NCBI RefSeq assembly: GCF_016863015.1
Contig: NZ_BOOB01000042.1
Span: 1-64,000, forward strand
Direction of reading: 5' to 3'
DNA from: Microbispora amethystogenes
Lineage (GTDB): Bacteria; Actinomycetota; Actinomycetes; Streptosporangiales; Streptosporangiaceae
Length of the DNA stretch: 64,000 bases
Part shown: positions 16,297 to 24,826 of the stretch, in pieces
How the letters are laid out: every line of letters starts with the position of its first letter
How positions within the stretch are numbered: position 1 is the first letter of the stretch
Notes under the pieces: generated by a model
What the model was told of the DNA's origin: nothing
Databases searched by the model: none
Seen by the model: the letters and a program-made list of their open reading frames with translations, nothing else
Made by a program: the position numbers and the translations under genes

Positions 16297-16435
16297 GGAC
16301 CGAGCGAGCCGGAGGGGCGCGCCGCCGGTCTGGACTGAGGAGCGAGGAACGAGCGACGAGGGCTATGTTGCCGGCGCGCCTCCGGCACGACCAGGCGGAC
16401 GTGAGCGCCCCGACGAGCGACGCGGGAGACACGGT
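16297..16435. repeat. Dispersed intergenic repeat, copy 2
   Basis: Nearly identical to 4590-4720, with the same inverted arms (16309-16323 and 16373-16385) and the same GGACTGAGGAGCGAGGAACG core. It lies between the trpS leader and rplY. A partial, more degenerate relative is at 57590-57660. Confidence 0.8.
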
Positions 16436-16522
16436 AGGCTGTGAGGGTTGCGCTCGTAACGCCTTCCGCTAGGGCGGGTGAGGGGGAGCGCGTCATCCGT
16501 CGACATCCCTAGGAGATGTGCC

Positions 16523-17122
16523 GTGTCCGAAGTACGCATCGCCGCCGAGCTCCGTGACGAGTTCGGCAAGGGCGCCGCCCGCAAGATCCGCCGGGCGAAC
16601 AAGGTCCCCGCCGTTCTCTACGGCCACGGCACCGAGCCCAAGCACCTGACCCTCCCCGGCCACGAGCTGCTGCTCGCGCTGCGCACGCCCAACGTGCTCA
16701 TCCGCCTGCACGGTGAGGGCGTGGACGAGATCGCGCTGCCCAAGGGTGTCCAGCGCGACCCGATCAAGGGCTTCCTGGAGCACGTCGACCTGCTCCTGGT
16801 CAAGCGGGGCGAGAAGGTCGTCGTCGAGATCCCGGTCACCGTCGTCGGCACGACGAACGGCAGCGCCATCGTCGACCAGCCGCTGAACACGCTCTCGGTC
16901 GAGGCGGAGGCGACCCACATCCCGACCGGCGTCGAGATCGACGTGGACGGCAAGGAGGAGGGCTACGTGGTGCACGCGGCCGACCTGAAGCTGCCGGAGG
17001 GCACCACGCTGGCCGGCGACCCCGAGGCCCTGGTGCTGCAGGTGATCGCCGCTCCGTCGGCCGGGCTGCCCGAGGAGGGCGAGGCCGCCGCCGAGGGCGA
17101 GACCGCCGAGGCCGCCGAGTAG
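16523..17122 (+). CDS. rplY: 50S ribosomal protein L25/general stress protein Ctc
   Basis: This 199-residue long-form L25 (CTC) protein binds 5S rRNA. The N-terminal L25 domain (about 1-95) reads RDEFGKGAARKIRRANKVPAVLYGHG. A C-terminal TL5-type beta domain follows, then an Ala/Glu-rich tail. The GTG at 16523 has AGGAG seven bases upstream and gives the usual SEVRIAAELR beginning. It stands before pth with a strong terminator between them. Confidence 0.94.
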   Translation: MSEVRIAAELRDEFGKGAARKIRRANKVPAVLYGHGTEPKHLTLPGHELLLALRTPNVLIRLHGEGVDEIALPKGVQRDPIKGFLEHVDLLLVKRGEKVVVEIPVTVVGTTNGSAIVDQPLNTLSVEAEATHIPTGVEIDVDGKEEGYVVHAADLKLPEGTTLAGDPEALVLQVIAAPSAGLPEEGEAAAEGETAEAAE

Positions 17123-17136
17123 GACCGATTCGTGAG

Positions 17137-17170
17137 AGAGTCCTCCGCGGGGTGTCCCGCGGAGGACTCT
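17137..17170 (+). terminator. Terminator after rplY
   Basis: AGAGTCCTCCGCGGG pairs perfectly with CCCGCGGAGGACTCT around a 4-base GTGT loop (15-bp stem), followed by TTCC. It lies between rplY and pth. Confidence 0.85.
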
Positions 17171-17201
17171 TCCATGTGGGGTGACAGTGGAGGAGACAGC
17201 G

Positions 17202-17813
17202 ATGTCCGACACGGCCGCGCAGCGGTGGCTGGTCGTGGGCCTGGGCAATCCCGGGCCGGAGTACGCCGGGAACCGCCACAACGCGGGCTTCATGGTGCTC
17301 GACGAGCTGGCGGCCCGGGTGGGCGGCCGGTTCAAGGCACACCGGTCGCGGGCCGAGGTGGTCGAGGGCCGCCTGGCCGCGCTGCCCGTGGTGCTGGCCA
17401 AGCCGCTGTCCTTCATGAACCTGTCCGGTGGCCCGGTCAAGGCGCTGGCCGACTTCTACAAGATCACACCCGACCGGGTCGCCGTGGTCCACGACGAGCT
17501 GGACATCCCGTACGGCGCGCTGCGCGCGAAGCTCGGCGGCGGCGACAACGGGCACAACGGCCTGAAGTCGATCACGAAGTCGCTCGGCACGCGCGACTAC
17601 CCGCGCATCCGGTTCGGCATCGGCCGCCCGCCGGGCCGGATGGACCCGGCGACGTTCGTGCTGCGCGACTTCGCCACGGCCGAGCGCAAGGACCTGCCGT
17701 TCCTGGTGGACCGGGCCGCCGACATGGTGGAGTCGTTGATGACGGCGGGCCTGGAGGCGACGCAGAACCGGTTCCACGCCGGCGACCTCAACCCGGCCAA
17801 GCCGCCCCGCTGA
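17202..17813 (+). CDS. pth: Peptidyl-tRNA hydrolase
   Basis: This 203-residue enzyme frees tRNA from stalled peptidyl-tRNA in the cytosol. Visible motifs are [18 protein letters not shown] with the catalytic His, [21 protein letters not shown] and [14 protein letters not shown] 17202 has GGAGGAGAC upstream. In many Gram-positive bacteria pth stands next to mfd; here nearly 40 kb of accessory genes separate the two. Confidence 0.96.
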   Translation: MSDTAAQRWLVVGLGNPGPEYAGNRHNAGFMVLDELAARVGGRFKAHRSRAEVVEGRLAALPVVLAKPLSFMNLSGGPVKALADFYKITPDRVAVVHDELDIPYGALRAKLGGGDNGHNGLKSITKSLGTRDYPRIRFGIGRPPGRMDPATFVLRDFATAERKDLPFLVDRAADMVESLMTAGLEATQNRFHAGDLNPAKPPR

Positions 17814-17822
17814 GGGTTCCCC

Positions 17823-17847
17823 CGCCGGGAGCGCGCGGCTCCCGGCG
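17823..17847. terminator. Hairpin between convergent pth and ugd
   Basis: CGCCGGGAGC and GCTCCCGGCG form a perfect 10-bp stem with a GCGCG loop, between the stop codons of convergent genes. There is no T-run. Confidence 0.7.
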
Positions 17848-17867
17848 AGGGGTGACCGGCGGGGGCC

Positions 17868-19199
17868 TCAGGGACGGCCGAGGGCGCGGTACTCCCAGCC
17901 CGCCGCGCGCCAGGCGTCGCGGTCGAGGGCGTGCCGGCCGTCCACGATCCGCCGGTGCGCGACGACCTCCGACAGCGCCTCGGGCTGGATCTCGCGGAAC
18001 TCGGCCCACTCGGTGAGCAGGACCACCACGTCCGCGTCCCTGGCCACGTCCATGGCGCTGGTGCCGTACCGGAGCTCGGGGTAGGTGCGGCGGGCGTTGT
18101 CCAGCGCCGCCGGGTCGTAGACCCGCACGTTGGCGCCCAGCCCGTGCATCGTCCGGGCCACGTCGAGCGCGGGGGCGTCCCTGATGTCGTCGGAGTTGGG
18201 CTTGAAGGCGGCGCCGAGGCAGGCCACCCGCTGGCCGTTGAGCTGGCCGCCGAGCAGCTCCCTGACCAGGTCGATCGTACGGGAGCGCCGGCGCCGGTTG
18301 ATGGCGTCGACCTCCCGCAGGAAGGACACGGCCTGGCCGACGCCGATCTCCTCGGCCCGGTAGGCGAAGGCCCGGATGTCCTTGGGCAGGCAGCCGCCGC
18401 CGAACCCGAGACCGGGCTGCAGGAAACGGCCGCCGATCCGGTCGTCGTAGGCGAGGGCCTGCGCCAGGTCGCGTACGTCGGCTCCGGTGGCCTCGCAGAT
18501 CTCGGCCATCGCGTTGATGTAGGAGATCTTGGTGGCCAGGAAGGAGTTGGCGGCGACCTTGACCAGCTCGGCGGTGGGGAGGTCGGTGACCACGGTCGGG
18601 GTGCCGAGGTCGAGGATCGGCGCGAACGCCGCGGCCAGCCGCTCACGCGCCCACTCCGTGGTGACGCCGAAGACGAGCCGGTCGGGCCGGAGCGTGTCGT
18701 CGACGGCGAAGCCCTCCCGCAGGAACTCCGGGTTCCAGGCCAGCTCCACCTCCGCACCGGCCGGGGCCAGCTCGGTCAGCAGGCCGCTCAGCCGGGCCGC
18801 GGTGCCGACCGGCACGGTCGACTTGCCGACGACCAGGCAGCGGCGGGTCAGGTGTGGGGCCAGGCCCCGGACGGCGGCGTCGACGTAGCTGAGGTCGCAG
18901 GCGTCCAGGCCGGGCTGCTGGGGGGTGCCCACGCAGATGAAGTGGACGTCGCCGTGCTCGGCGGCCTCGGCGTAGGAGGTGGTGAAGCGGAGCCGTCCCG
19001 ACTCCAGGGTCTTGGCCAGCAACTCGGGCAGGCCCGGCTCGAAGAACGGCACCTCCCCGGACTGCAGTTTGCGGATCTTCCCGGGGTCCACGTCGAGCCC
19101 GACCACGTCGTAGCCCAGCGAGGCCATGCAGATGGCGTGTGTCGCCCCGAGGTAACCGGTCCCGATCACCGTCAGCCGGGGGAGTTCGGCGTCGCTCAT
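17868..19199 (-). CDS. ugd: UDP-glucose 6-dehydrogenase
   Basis: This 443-residue cytosolic enzyme oxidises UDP-glucose twice with NAD to UDP-glucuronate. The Rossmann motif GTGYLG is at 13-18, the middle domain carries KVAANSFLATKISY, and the catalytic cysteine is C270 in GFGGGCLPKD. The C-terminal UDP-binding domain contains GAAFKPNSDDIRDAPAL. GDP-mannose dehydrogenase is a related alternative, but the overall likeness is to Ugd. It is the last gene of a minus-strand operon with a hyaluronan-synthase-like enzyme, a HasA/HasB-like pairing that suggests a uronic-acid polymer. Confidence 0.9.
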   Translation of the reverse strand: MSDAELPRLTVIGTGYLGATHAICMASLGYDVVGLDVDPGKIRKLQSGEVPFFEPGLPELLAKTLESGRLRFTTSYAEAAEHGDVHFICVGTPQQPGLDACDLSYVDAAVRGLAPHLTRRCLVVGKSTVPVGTAARLSGLLTELAPAGAEVELAWNPEFLREGFAVDDTLRPDRLVFGVTTEWARERLAAAFAPILDLGTPTVVTDLPTAELVKVAANSFLATKISYINAMAEICEATGADVRDLAQALAYDDRIGGRFLQPGLGFGGGCLPKDIRAFAYRAEEIGVGQAVSFLREVDAINRRRRSRTIDLVRELLGGQLNGQRVACLGAAFKPNSDDIRDAPALDVARTMHGLGANVRVYDPAALDNARRTYPELRYGTSAMDVARDADVVVLLTEWAEFREIQPEALSEVVAHRRIVDGRHALDRDAWRAAGWEYRALGRP

Positions 19200-19325
19200 G
19201 TCAGTTTCCCAATGAGTGTCGGCGAGTCGCCGTCCGGCGGACTCGGTGCCTGGTGACCGCCGGCGGGGTGTGCCGGGCGGCCGGGGGAGTCGGGCTCCGG
19301 CGGGAGGTCCCCGCCGGAGCCGTGG

Positions 19326-20528
19326 TCAGGAGCAGCCGCCCTTCTTGGTCAGCGCTCCACCGGTGACCTTGTTGTCGCAGGAGATCGTGTTGCCGCCGGC
19401 GGTGTCGTTGACGCCGTAGCCGCCCGAGCCGCCGAGGTCGATGACGTTGGCCCGGAACACGTTGCCGGTGCCCCAGCCGTCCACGATCCTGTGGGTCTGG
19501 AAGCCGTCCTCGCTGGTGCCGCTGCCGGTGTTGCGCTCGATGACGTAGCCGTTGCCCTTGACGTCCACCCAGGAGTCGTTGTGCTTCGACCCGCCGAGGG
19601 CGGAGCCGTCGAAGACGTTGCCGACGATCCGGCCGCCGGAGGTGCCCTCTTTGACGTCCACGGCCTCCGCGGTGGCGCGGATGACGTTGCCGCGCACGAC
19701 GTTGCGGTCGCTGCGGTCCATCTTCCCACCGGAGAAGGACGCCCAGTTGCTCTCGGCGGTGCCGAGGTAGATACCCTCGCCGAACTTCTCGCGGCGCAGG
19801 CCGGTCGCGTAGACCGTGTTGTACTGCACGGTGTTGTCGCTGCTGAAGTTGCGCAGGTGGATGGCCTCGTCCCCGATGTCGTGGACGGTCAGGCCCTGGA
19901 CGATCGTGTGGGAGGTCTGGTCGGCCATCACGCCCTTCTGGCCGTTGCGGACGTCGAAGCCGATCAACCGCCAGTGGCTCACCTGGTTGAGGTGGAAGGC
20001 GTAGCCCTTCTTCACGCCGCCGCCGTCGAGAACCGCGTCGGGCGGGCCGCAGACGAAGATCGGCTCGGACGCGGTCCCGGAGACCGTCGCCACGAACCTG
20101 CCGACGTACACCCCGGGGTCCAGCGCGATCACCGCGCCCGGCTCGGCGGTCTTCAGCGCCTCGGTCAGGCCGGACGCGTCGCCGACCGTCACCGTGGCCT
20201 CGGGGCAGTCGATCTTCCCCGGCCCCTCGGGGACCGGGACGGCGGGCGGGTCCTGCGTCGGGACGAACGGCACCGCGTCGTCCCCGTCCAGCGCCGCGTC
20301 CTGGTCCTCGTACTTCTCGCCGTCGTCCGGCTGCGCGTTCTGGGAGTCCTGGGAACCGTCGTCCATCGCCGCCGGAGGCCGGGTGTTCCCGCCCACCGGG
20401 CGGATGTCTTCGACAGGGGGCTCCGAGCCCCCGCCGAACAACCCGCGCAGCAGCACCACGACGACGATCGTGAGGGCCGCCCCGACGAGCATCCCCACCA
20501 GGGTCCTGCGGTCGATGTAGCGGTCCAC
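19326..20528 (-). CDS. Membrane-anchored right-handed parallel beta-helix protein (small)
   Basis: A 400-residue protein with a short cytosolic start, one membrane segment (about 11-30), an acidic Pro/Asp-rich linker (about 35-105), then a beta-helix domain (about 108-400) outside the cell. The beta-helix rungs recur with patterns such as NTVQYNTVYATG, NVVRGNVIRATAEAVDV and GYVIERNTGSG. Such folds occur in polysaccharide lyases, C5-epimerases and NosD/AlgG-type proteins. A catalytic site cannot be assigned. It starts three bases after the larger beta-helix gene ends and precedes ugd, so a role in modifying or cutting a polysaccharide is likely. Confidence 0.8.
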   Translation of the reverse strand: MDRYIDRRTLVGMLVGAALTIVVVVLLRGLFGGGSEPPVEDIRPVGGNTRPPAAMDDGSQDSQNAQPDDGEKYEDQDAALDGDDAVPFVPTQDPPAVPVPEGPGKIDCPEATVTVGDASGLTEALKTAEPGAVIALDPGVYVGRFVATVSGTASEPIFVCGPPDAVLDGGGVKKGYAFHLNQVSHWRLIGFDVRNGQKGVMADQTSHTIVQGLTVHDIGDEAIHLRNFSSDNTVQYNTVYATGLRREKFGEGIYLGTAESNWASFSGGKMDRSDRNVVRGNVIRATAEAVDVKEGTSGGRIVGNVFDGSALGGSKHNDSWVDVKGNGYVIERNTGSGTSEDGFQTHRIVDGWGTGNVFRANVIDLGGSGGYGVNDTAGGNTISCDNKVTGGALTKKGGCS

Positions 20529-20531
20529 CGC

Positions 20532-22502
20532 TCAGTCCCCCTTTCCGGCGGCCGCGACGGCGGCGGTCCGCAGTTCCCTGGCCGGCCGCTCCTCCAGCAC
20601 CGCCTGCTTCTCGTACGGGTCGACGATGCGGCGGCCGGCCCGGGGGCCGTCACCGTTCAGCGCCCGGATCGCGGCGACCGCGATGAGGAGGATCACGCCG
20701 AACCAGATCAGGTTCATCGGCTTGGCGATCCGCCTGACCATGGTCCAGAAACCGGCCGTGTCCTGCCAGCCGCCGGTGTTGTTCCGCGCGACGGTCAGCG
20801 ACCCGGTGGCCCGGGCGGTGTCCAGCGCGCTGCGGCCGGCGCCGCCCAGGGTGTTGCCGGTGATCTCGCTGCCCCCGGCCGCGCCGAGCACGGAGATCGC
20901 GTGCAGCGAGGCCGACTGCACGGTGTTGGCCGTGACCGTGACCCGGGAGTTCCTGACGTAGATCGCGGTCGGGACCTCCCTGACGATGTTGCCGCTGACG
21001 CGGGCCGACACGACCCCGTCGCGCAGCACGATGCCCTGGCTGCTCTGGCCCCTGACCCGGTTGCCGGAGACCTGCGCGCCGGTGGCGTCCTTGCTCACGA
21101 CGATGCCCATCTCCCCGCCCACGACCTCCGTGGTCTGCACGACCGGCCGGATGCCGCCCTGCACCTCCACGCCGTACCGGCCGTTGTCGCGGGCGGCGCT
21201 GCTCAGCAGCGAGTCGCCGCCGAAGCTGCGCAGCGACTCTCCGGAGGCGGAGGGGCCCTGGGCCAGGGGGAGGCCGCTCATCGTGAAGCCGTTGCCCGCG
21301 TTGCGCTCGGCCGTCGAGCCCGTGATCGTGACGTTCTGCGTGCCCCGCGACAGCACGAACCCGTCACCCCTGCTGCCGGTCACGGTGGTGTTCTCGATCG
21401 AGGCGTTGCGCGCGAACCGGTGCAGCAGCACGCCGTGGATGAGGCTGTCGCTGATCGTGACGTTGTCGATCCGGGTCTGGTCCGACGCGCTGATGAAGAC
21501 GCCGTACGCGTTGCCGACGATCGCGGTGTCGCTGATCTCACCGGTGACCAGGTTGGCCTGGGGCATCTGATAGGCGATCTTGCTGCCGCCCGAGCTGTCG
21601 GTGATCTCGACCTCGTCGTCGCCGCCCCGGCTCGGCACGAGCAGGCCGTTGGGCAGGAGCGTCTTCTGCTCGGGGTCCTCCCTGTCGCCCGCCTTCTCGC
21701 CGGATCCGGCCCTGCCCGGTGTCCGGGGAGCGGGGGTGGCCGCCACGCCCGCGCGTACGGGGACCCGCTCGGCGGTGTCGGCGGGCCGGTCGGTGCCCGT
21801 CAGCGCGAGCCCGCCGGTCGGGCCGCTCCAGAAGCCGAGGTACTCGACCCGGGTGTGGCTCATCCGGAGCTCTCCGCCGATGGCCCGCAGATACGCGCGG
21901 CCGTCGGAGACCTGCGTGTCCGCCGTCCTGGTGTGGGGGTTCCAGCTCGTGATCCGCACCGGGTTCTGGGCCGACCCGTTCATCCGGATGCTCGCGTCGA
22001 AGCCCACGATCGAGACGAAGGCGCCGGGTTCGCTGCGCATCCGGATCACGAGCGGGCCCTGCGCGTTCTGCAGCACCAGCTTGGCCCCGGGGCCGAGGAA
22101 CACGTTGATGCCGAGCACGAAGGAGCCGTCCGACTGCTTCTGGAACTCCTCCAGGCCGAGGCGCTCCAGGTCGGCGATGCGGTACGGGTCACGCCGCTGG
22201 GGCAGCACCAGCGTCTGGCCGTTGGCCGAGCTGGAGATGTGCGGCACCCGGGCCTGGGCGGCGGCCGGCCCGCCCCGGGCCAGCGCCGAGGACAGCGTCG
22301 CCCGGGTCTGCATCACGCGCAGCGACTCCTGGTCGACCAGTGTCGACTGCTGCTGGGCCTCCGCCTGGGGCACGTCGTTGATCGCGGGCGGCGGCTCGGC
22401 TCCGTCGGTGTAGGCGAGGTACGCCCAGGTGCAGGCCGCGACCAGGCTCAGCACCAGGATCACGAGCAGGGCGCGGCTCCGGCGCGGTGGCGTGTCGCTC
22501 AT
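20532..22502 (-). CDS. Membrane-spanning right-handed beta-helix protein, paralog 2
   Basis: A 656-residue protein with an N-terminal membrane anchor (about 11-30), a large extracellular beta-helix domain with rungs such as VTISDSLIHGVLLHRFARNASI and NVTITGSTAERNAGNGFTMSG, a C-terminal membrane helix (about 598-620) and a cytosolic tail holding DPYEKQAVLEERPARELR. It is clearly paralogous to the preceding gene product. The ATG overlaps the previous stop as ATGA, so expression is coupled. It may be an AlgG/NosD-like factor acting on a nascent polymer; enzyme activity is not provable from sequence. Confidence 0.8.
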   Translation of the reverse strand: MSDTPPRRSRALLVILVLSLVAACTWAYLAYTDGAEPPPAINDVPQAEAQQQSTLVDQESLRVMQTRATLSSALARGGPAAAQARVPHISSSANGQTLVLPQRRDPYRIADLERLGLEEFQKQSDGSFVLGINVFLGPGAKLVLQNAQGPLVIRMRSEPGAFVSIVGFDASIRMNGSAQNPVRITSWNPHTRTADTQVSDGRAYLRAIGGELRMSHTRVEYLGFWSGPTGGLALTGTDRPADTAERVPVRAGVAATPAPRTPGRAGSGEKAGDREDPEQKTLLPNGLLVPSRGGDDEVEITDSSGGSKIAYQMPQANLVTGEISDTAIVGNAYGVFISASDQTRIDNVTISDSLIHGVLLHRFARNASIENTTVTGSRGDGFVLSRGTQNVTITGSTAERNAGNGFTMSGLPLAQGPSASGESLRSFGGDSLLSSAARDNGRYGVEVQGGIRPVVQTTEVVGGEMGIVVSKDATGAQVSGNRVRGQSSQGIVLRDGVVSARVSGNIVREVPTAIYVRNSRVTVTANTVQSASLHAISVLGAAGGSEITGNTLGGAGRSALDTARATGSLTVARNNTGGWQDTAGFWTMVRRIAKPMNLIWFGVILLIAVAAIRALNGDGPRAGRRIVDPYEKQAVLEERPARELRTAAVAAAGKGD

Positions 22503-24826
22503 GGGGTGATGCCTCCCGTCGCGGGCGCGGCCGGGGCCGGGGCCGGGTGATGGATCGGCAGCGACGGCTCGCGGTGCCGTGGACGGTCTCCGCCGTGGGC
22601 GGAGCGGGCCGGCGGGGTTCTGACGGCGGGCCGCAGCGCCAGAGCCGGCCGCTCCTCCAGCACCCGCTGACGCGCGTAGGGGTCGCCGATGGCGGCACGG
22701 CGCCGACGGCGATCGGCTCCCACCTGCCGCGACCGCAGCGCCGACACGATGACCAGGAGGATGACCGCCGCCCAGATCAGGTTCATCGGCTTGACGTAAC
22801 GCTTGGCCTTGACCCAGAACGTCGAGGTGTCGTGCCAGGCGTCCTCGACGTTGTCGTGTTCGTTCACCCGGTGGGCGGACCGTGAGACGCTGATCGCGCT
22901 GGTGCCCGAGCCGGCGACGGTGTTGCGGGTGATCTCGGTGGCGCCGACGTCGCCGACCATGGTGATCCCGTGGGCCCTGGGCTTCACCAGCGTCGTGATC
23001 TTGTTTCCCACCACCCTGGCGTTGGAGTCGCGCAGGTAGATACCGGTCACAGTGTCCGTGATCGTGTTTCCGGCCACGTGGCCGGCGGTCGCGCCGTCCC
23101 GCAGGGCGATGCCCTGCCGAGCCTGGCCGGACAGCCTGTTGCCGGAGATCTGCACCTCGCTGGCGCCCTCGCGGACCACGATCCCCATGTCGCCACCGGT
23201 GATCTCGCTGGTGTAGACGGACAGGCGGCTGCCGCCGAGCACCTCGACGCCGTACCTCCCGTTGTCGCGGGCGACGCTGTCGTTGACCGAGTTGTCGCCG
23301 TAGACGGTCAGCGACTCGCCGCTCGCGGACGGGCCCTGCGCGAGGGCCTGCCCGTTGAGCGTGAAGCCGTTGCGGCCGTTGCGCTCCGCGACGCAGTCGG
23401 TGATCTGCACCTTCTCGGTCGCCCGCGACAGCACGAAGCCGTCGCCGCCGCTGCCGATGACCTTGGTGGACTGGACCGTCGCGCTGTTCACGAAACGGTG
23501 CAGGAAGACGCCGTGCGCCAGGCTGTCCCTGATCTCGTCGTCGACGATCTGCGTCTGGTTCGACCCCGAGACGAACAGCCCGTACGCGTTGCCGGTGATG
23601 ACGCTGTGCCTGATCGACCCGGACACCAGGTCGTCGGCGAGCACGTGCGTCGCGGTGCCGGGGCCGATCGGGATGGTCTCCACGTCGCCGAAGCTGCTCC
23701 CGCCGCGCTGGCTGCCGGCCCTGGACAGGCGCTCGGCCTTGTCCTGGTGCCGCTGCGTCTTGGTGCGGTGCCGGTAGACGCTCGCCGGCCGCTCGGTGCC
23801 GGTGAGCGCGATGCCCCCGGTGCGGCCGCTCCAGAACCCCAGGTCGGAGACCTGGGCGTACGCCATCTCGAACTTGCCGCCGACCGCCCTGATGTAGGCG
23901 CGGCCGTCGGTCGTGGTCATGTCGGGCCTGCGCGTGCGCACGTCCCAGCTGGTGATCCGGACCGGCTTGGCGGCGGTGCCCTTGATGTCGATGTCGCCGC
24001 CGAACGAGATGATCGAGCTGAACGACCCGGGCAGGCTGCCCATCCGCAGCGTCAGCGGCCCGCGCACCTGCAGGCGCGCGCCGTCGGCCACGAAGACCTG
24101 CACGCCGAGCAGGTAGGAGCCGTCCTTCATCCGCCGCAGATAACGGCCCTTCTCCACCGCCGCGATGTCACGCAGCGTGTACGGCGCCGTGGTGTCGTTG
24201 CGCGCGGGCAGCACCAGGGTCCTGCCGTACGCCGAGACGAAGACCTGGGGCCGCTTGCGCTGGGCCGCGGCGATGCCGCCGGCCTGCAGCAGAGCCGTCA
24301 GCGCGGCCCGGGTCTGGATGATGCGCTGGTCCTCGACGTCCACCAGCCGGGCCTGCGCCTCGGCGTCCGCGGAGATCAGGCCGGCCTTCAGCGTCTCGTC
24401 GTCGGCCATCACCGCTTCCTCCAGCGGCGCCGGCGTCTCCCGCGGCTCCTCGTCCTCCTTCGGCTCCTCCCGCGTGGGAGTCGGCAGGCTCTGCCCACCC
24501 GCCGGGGTCTGCCGCGCCGTCCCGGCCGTGCCGGTCCCCGGCGTACGGGTGGCCTTCGGCGGCTGGGCGGACGAGCGGGTGGGGCGGGCCGACGGGCTCC
24601 GCTTGGGGGTCGGGGACGGCCGGGAGGTCTCGGTCGGCGTCGGGTCGGGCGAGGGAGTCGGGCTGTGGTCCCGGTCGGACGGGGGAGCCGCCGGGTCCAC
24701 GAGATCCACCGGTGTCGGCTCCGCGGCCGCCGCCAGCCATCCGCCTACGGGGGCGGCCACGGCCGGGCCGGCCACGCCGAGTGTCAGGGCCGCCGCCGTC
24801 AGGAGCGCGGGCAGCGACCGTCTCAC
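22499..24826 (-). CDS. Membrane-spanning right-handed beta-helix protein, paralog 1
   Basis: A 775-residue protein with a signal peptide (about 1-25), a Pro/Ser/Thr/Arg-rich linker (about 35-135), a helical stretch, a long beta-helix domain (about 170-650) and a C-terminal membrane helix (about 680-700). The cytosolic tail contains DPYARQRVLEERPALALR, matching its paralog. The GTG start at 24824-24826 directly abuts the TGA of the glycosyltransferase gene. Two beta-helix paralogs in tandem after a processive glycosyltransferase suggest they act together on the same exported glycan (inference). Confidence 0.8.
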   Translation of the reverse strand: MRRSLPALLTAAALTLGVAGPAVAAPVGGWLAAAAEPTPVDLVDPAAPPSDRDHSPTPSPDPTPTETSRPSPTPKRSPSARPTRSSAQPPKATRTPGTGTAGTARQTPAGGQSLPTPTREEPKEDEEPRETPAPLEEAVMADDETLKAGLISADAEAQARLVDVEDQRIIQTRAALTALLQAGGIAAAQRKRPQVFVSAYGRTLVLPARNDTTAPYTLRDIAAVEKGRYLRRMKDGSYLLGVQVFVADGARLQVRGPLTLRMGSLPGSFSSIISFGGDIDIKGTAAKPVRITSWDVRTRRPDMTTTDGRAYIRAVGGKFEMAYAQVSDLGFWSGRTGGIALTGTERPASVYRHRTKTQRHQDKAERLSRAGSQRGGSSFGDVETIPIGPGTATHVLADDLVSGSIRHSVITGNAYGLFVSGSNQTQIVDDEIRDSLAHGVFLHRFVNSATVQSTKVIGSGGDGFVLSRATEKVQITDCVAERNGRNGFTLNGQALAQGPSASGESLTVYGDNSVNDSVARDNGRYGVEVLGGSRLSVYTSEITGGDMGIVVREGASEVQISGNRLSGQARQGIALRDGATAGHVAGNTITDTVTGIYLRDSNARVVGNKITTLVKPRAHGITMVGDVGATEITRNTVAGSGTSAISVSRSAHRVNEHDNVEDAWHDTSTFWVKAKRYVKPMNLIWAAVILLVIVSALRSRQVGADRRRRRAAIGDPYARQRVLEERPALALRPAVRTPPARSAHGGDRPRHREPSLPIHHPAPAPAAPATGGITP

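Noticed and set aside
17137..17170. Hairpin before pth considered as a riboswitch
   Set aside because: It is a single long perfect stem with a tetraloop after rplY, which fits a terminator; no aptamer-like conserved core was seen.
19491..22550. 1019-residue plus-strand frame opposite the beta-helix genes
   Set aside because: It is an antisense shadow with Val/Ala/Arg/Asp-biased translation; the minus strand has signal peptides, membrane helices and beta-helix rungs.
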